Source: Cyanobacteria bacterium Co-bin13 (GTDB lineage Bacteria; Cyanobacteriota; Cyanobacteriia; Phormidesmidales; Phormidesmidaceae). Taken from it: a stretch of 7,621 nt of DNA. Of this stretch, positions 6,499 to 7,621 are shown piece by piece. The notes beneath the pieces are model-generated. The model saw nothing but the letters and a program-made list of their open reading frames with translations, searched no databases and was not told where the DNA came from. How positions within the stretch are numbered: the stretch's first letter is position 1; each line of letters opens with the position of its first letter. The position numbers and the translations under genes were made by a program. The stretch spans positions 1 to 7,621 of the forward strand of contig JACVRP010000175.1 of assembly GCA_014534385.1 (NCBI GenBank), in the 5' to 3' direction.

Positions 6499-7621
6499 CT
6501 AGCCTAAAACCAGCCCCGAGCGCGGCGGCAGCTTTAAATAAACCTGAGCATCAGCAAATTCAAAGCCCGCATCCTGATAGGAAAAGAGGGTTTGCCAAGC
6601 ATCCGAGCCCGCTATTTTGACCTTAACCTCAGCAGCGGAGTCGCCCGTATTGACCGCCGTTAAAAGCGTCTCCTTGGAGGAGGTGCGGGTATGGGCATAC
6701 ACATCGCCTTCAGCCAAAACACAGTCATAGGTACCCGTCCGGAGCGCCGGGTGAGCATGACGCAGGGCAATCAAGTCCTGATGCAGCTTGAGCAGGTTCT
6801 GGTTCCATTGCTCCTCCGCTGGAAAAACGCGGCGAGAATCAGGGTCTAGTCCCCCCGCTAGCCCAACTTCATCACCGTAGTAAACACTGGGAGCCCCTGG
6901 AAAAGTCATTTGCAGCAGCACCGCCAGCGCCATGCTAGCCTCATCTCCATCAGCAATTCCCAAAACTCGGGCAGTATCGTGGCTAGAGAGAACATTTAAC
7001 TGAGTCTGCTGAATCTGCCAATCATACAGTTCTAAAAGAGCTTGAATCTTAGCGGCATAGCCAGCGCCATCTAAGGCCGGATAGGGAAAGTAGTGAGGTT
7101 CTTCTACCAGGGGCAGCAGCACCCGATCTTTAGCGGTAAAAGCAATCGTAGGGCCCGTAAAGAGATAGTTCATCACCCCGTCAAACTGGGTACCGTCCAG
7201 CCAGGGTCTGGCATCGTGCCAGACCTCCCCAACGATGTAAGCTTCAGGGTTAATCGCCTTAACCCGAGTCCGAAACTCCTGCCAAAATCCCTCTGTCTTA
7301 ACCTCAAACGGCACATCTAAACGCCAGCCATCAATGCCCTGCTTAATCCAGTATTCGGCCACCCGCATAATGTATTCCCGAACATTGGGGTTGTCGTGGT
7401 TAAAGCTAGGTAGCGCTCGGTTACCCACCCAGCCCATATAGTTAGCAGGCTGAGAACCGTCGTAGGCGGACAGGGGCCAGCCCTCGACCCTAAACCAGTC
7501 TAGCCAGGGGGAATGGGGGCCATTTTCTAAAACATCATTGAAGTAGAAAAAGCCTCGGCTGCTGTGATTGAAAACGCCATCTAAGACAACTTTAATCTGG
7601 CGCTGATGGGCAGCCTTTAGC
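6499..7621 (-). CDS. GH13 alpha-amylase-family glycoside hydrolase, 5'-truncated
   Basis: The frame reads from the right edge to a TAG at 6499-6501, giving 373 residues. The Met at 7437 is internal, since translation before it (LDGVFNH..., AYDGSQPANY) is clearly GH13. Conserved region I is LDGVFNH (Asp at 7579-7581). Region II is DGWRLDVP, with nucleophile Asp at 7315-7317. Region III is YIVGEVWHD, with acid/base Glu at 7225-7227. Region IV is VLSSHDTARV, with stabilising Asp at 6976-6978. The segment often called region V reads LPSFN (7399-7413), near the MPKLN of neopullulanase/cyclomaltodextrinase enzymes but not identical. After the barrel comes a beta-rich C-terminal domain ending VYLKLPPRSGLVLG. 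All catalytic residues are intact, so the enzyme should hydrolyse alpha-glucosidic bonds in maltodextrins, cyclodextrins or glycogen-derived glucans. Exact specificity is unclear. The missing N-terminus prevents judging whether it is secreted. It converges on the MFS gene with 20 bases between stops. Confidence 0.94.
   Translation of the reverse strand, partial: LKAAHQRQIKVVLDGVFNHSSRGFFYFNDVLENGPHSPWLDWFRVEGWPLSAYDGSQPANYMGWVGNRALPSFNHDNPNVREYIMRVAEYWIKQGIDGWRLDVPFEVKTEGFWQEFRTRVKAINPEAYIVGEVWHDARPWLDGTQFDGVMNYLFTGPTIAFTAKDRVLLPLVEEPHYFPYPALDGAGYAAKIQALLELYDWQIQQTQLNVLSSHDTARVLGIADGDEASMALAVLLQMTFPGAPSVYYGDEVGLAGGLDPDSRRVFPAEEQWNQNLLKLHQDLIALRHAHPALRTGTYDCVLAEGDVYAHTRTSSKETLLTAVNTGDSAAEVKVKIAGSDAWQTLFSYQDAGFEFADAQVYLKLPPRSGLVLG

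Noticed and set aside
7435..7437. ATG as the true start of the GH13 gene
   Set aside because: Upstream codons in frame encode GH13 conserved region I (LDGVFNH), so this Met is internal.

Overview
The window comes from a cyanobacterial chromosome. It carries six copies of the octamer GCGATCGC (HIP1), far above chance for 7.6 kb, and its proteins read like cyanobacterial family members. Base composition is moderately GC-rich and even across the window. I cannot name the species; a filamentous Leptolyngbya-like lineage is only a guess. No RNA gene, CRISPR array, transposase, integrase or phage gene is visible.

Layout: (1) Positions 1-1138, plus strand, hold the 3' part of a periplasmic adaptor (membrane fusion protein) of an RND efflux pump, with its start left of the window. 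(2) Positions 1236-4577, plus strand, hold the matching RND inner-membrane permease of 1113 residues, complete. It has an unusual His/Asn/Gly/Ser tandem repeat in a cytoplasmic loop. (3) Positions 4578-4879 have no gene but hold several inverted repeats, including a perfect 10-bp stem-loop just after the permease stop. (4) Positions 4880-6478, plus strand, hold a 12-helix MFS transporter of unknown substrate. Its central cytoplasmic loop is widened by a very G-rich, frame-preserving insert. (5) Positions 6499-7621, minus strand, hold the C-terminal three quarters or so of a GH13 alpha-amylase-family enzyme. It converges on the MFS gene with only 20 bases between the stops, and its start lies beyond the right edge.

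The adaptor and permease form one functional unit. They should assemble with a TolC-type outer-membrane channel, not seen here, into a tripartite drug or metabolite efflux pump. The MFS gene is separated from them by the structured intergenic region and is probably its own unit. The amylase gene, on the other strand, belongs to storage-glucan or maltodextrin breakdown and has no evident link to the pump.

I see no clearly new multi-gene system. The most notable signals are the two in-frame low-complexity insertions in cytoplasmic loops of neighbouring transporters, the altered proton-relay residues of the permease, the structured intergenic region, and the fact that all six HIP1 sites extend to 10-bp palindromes.
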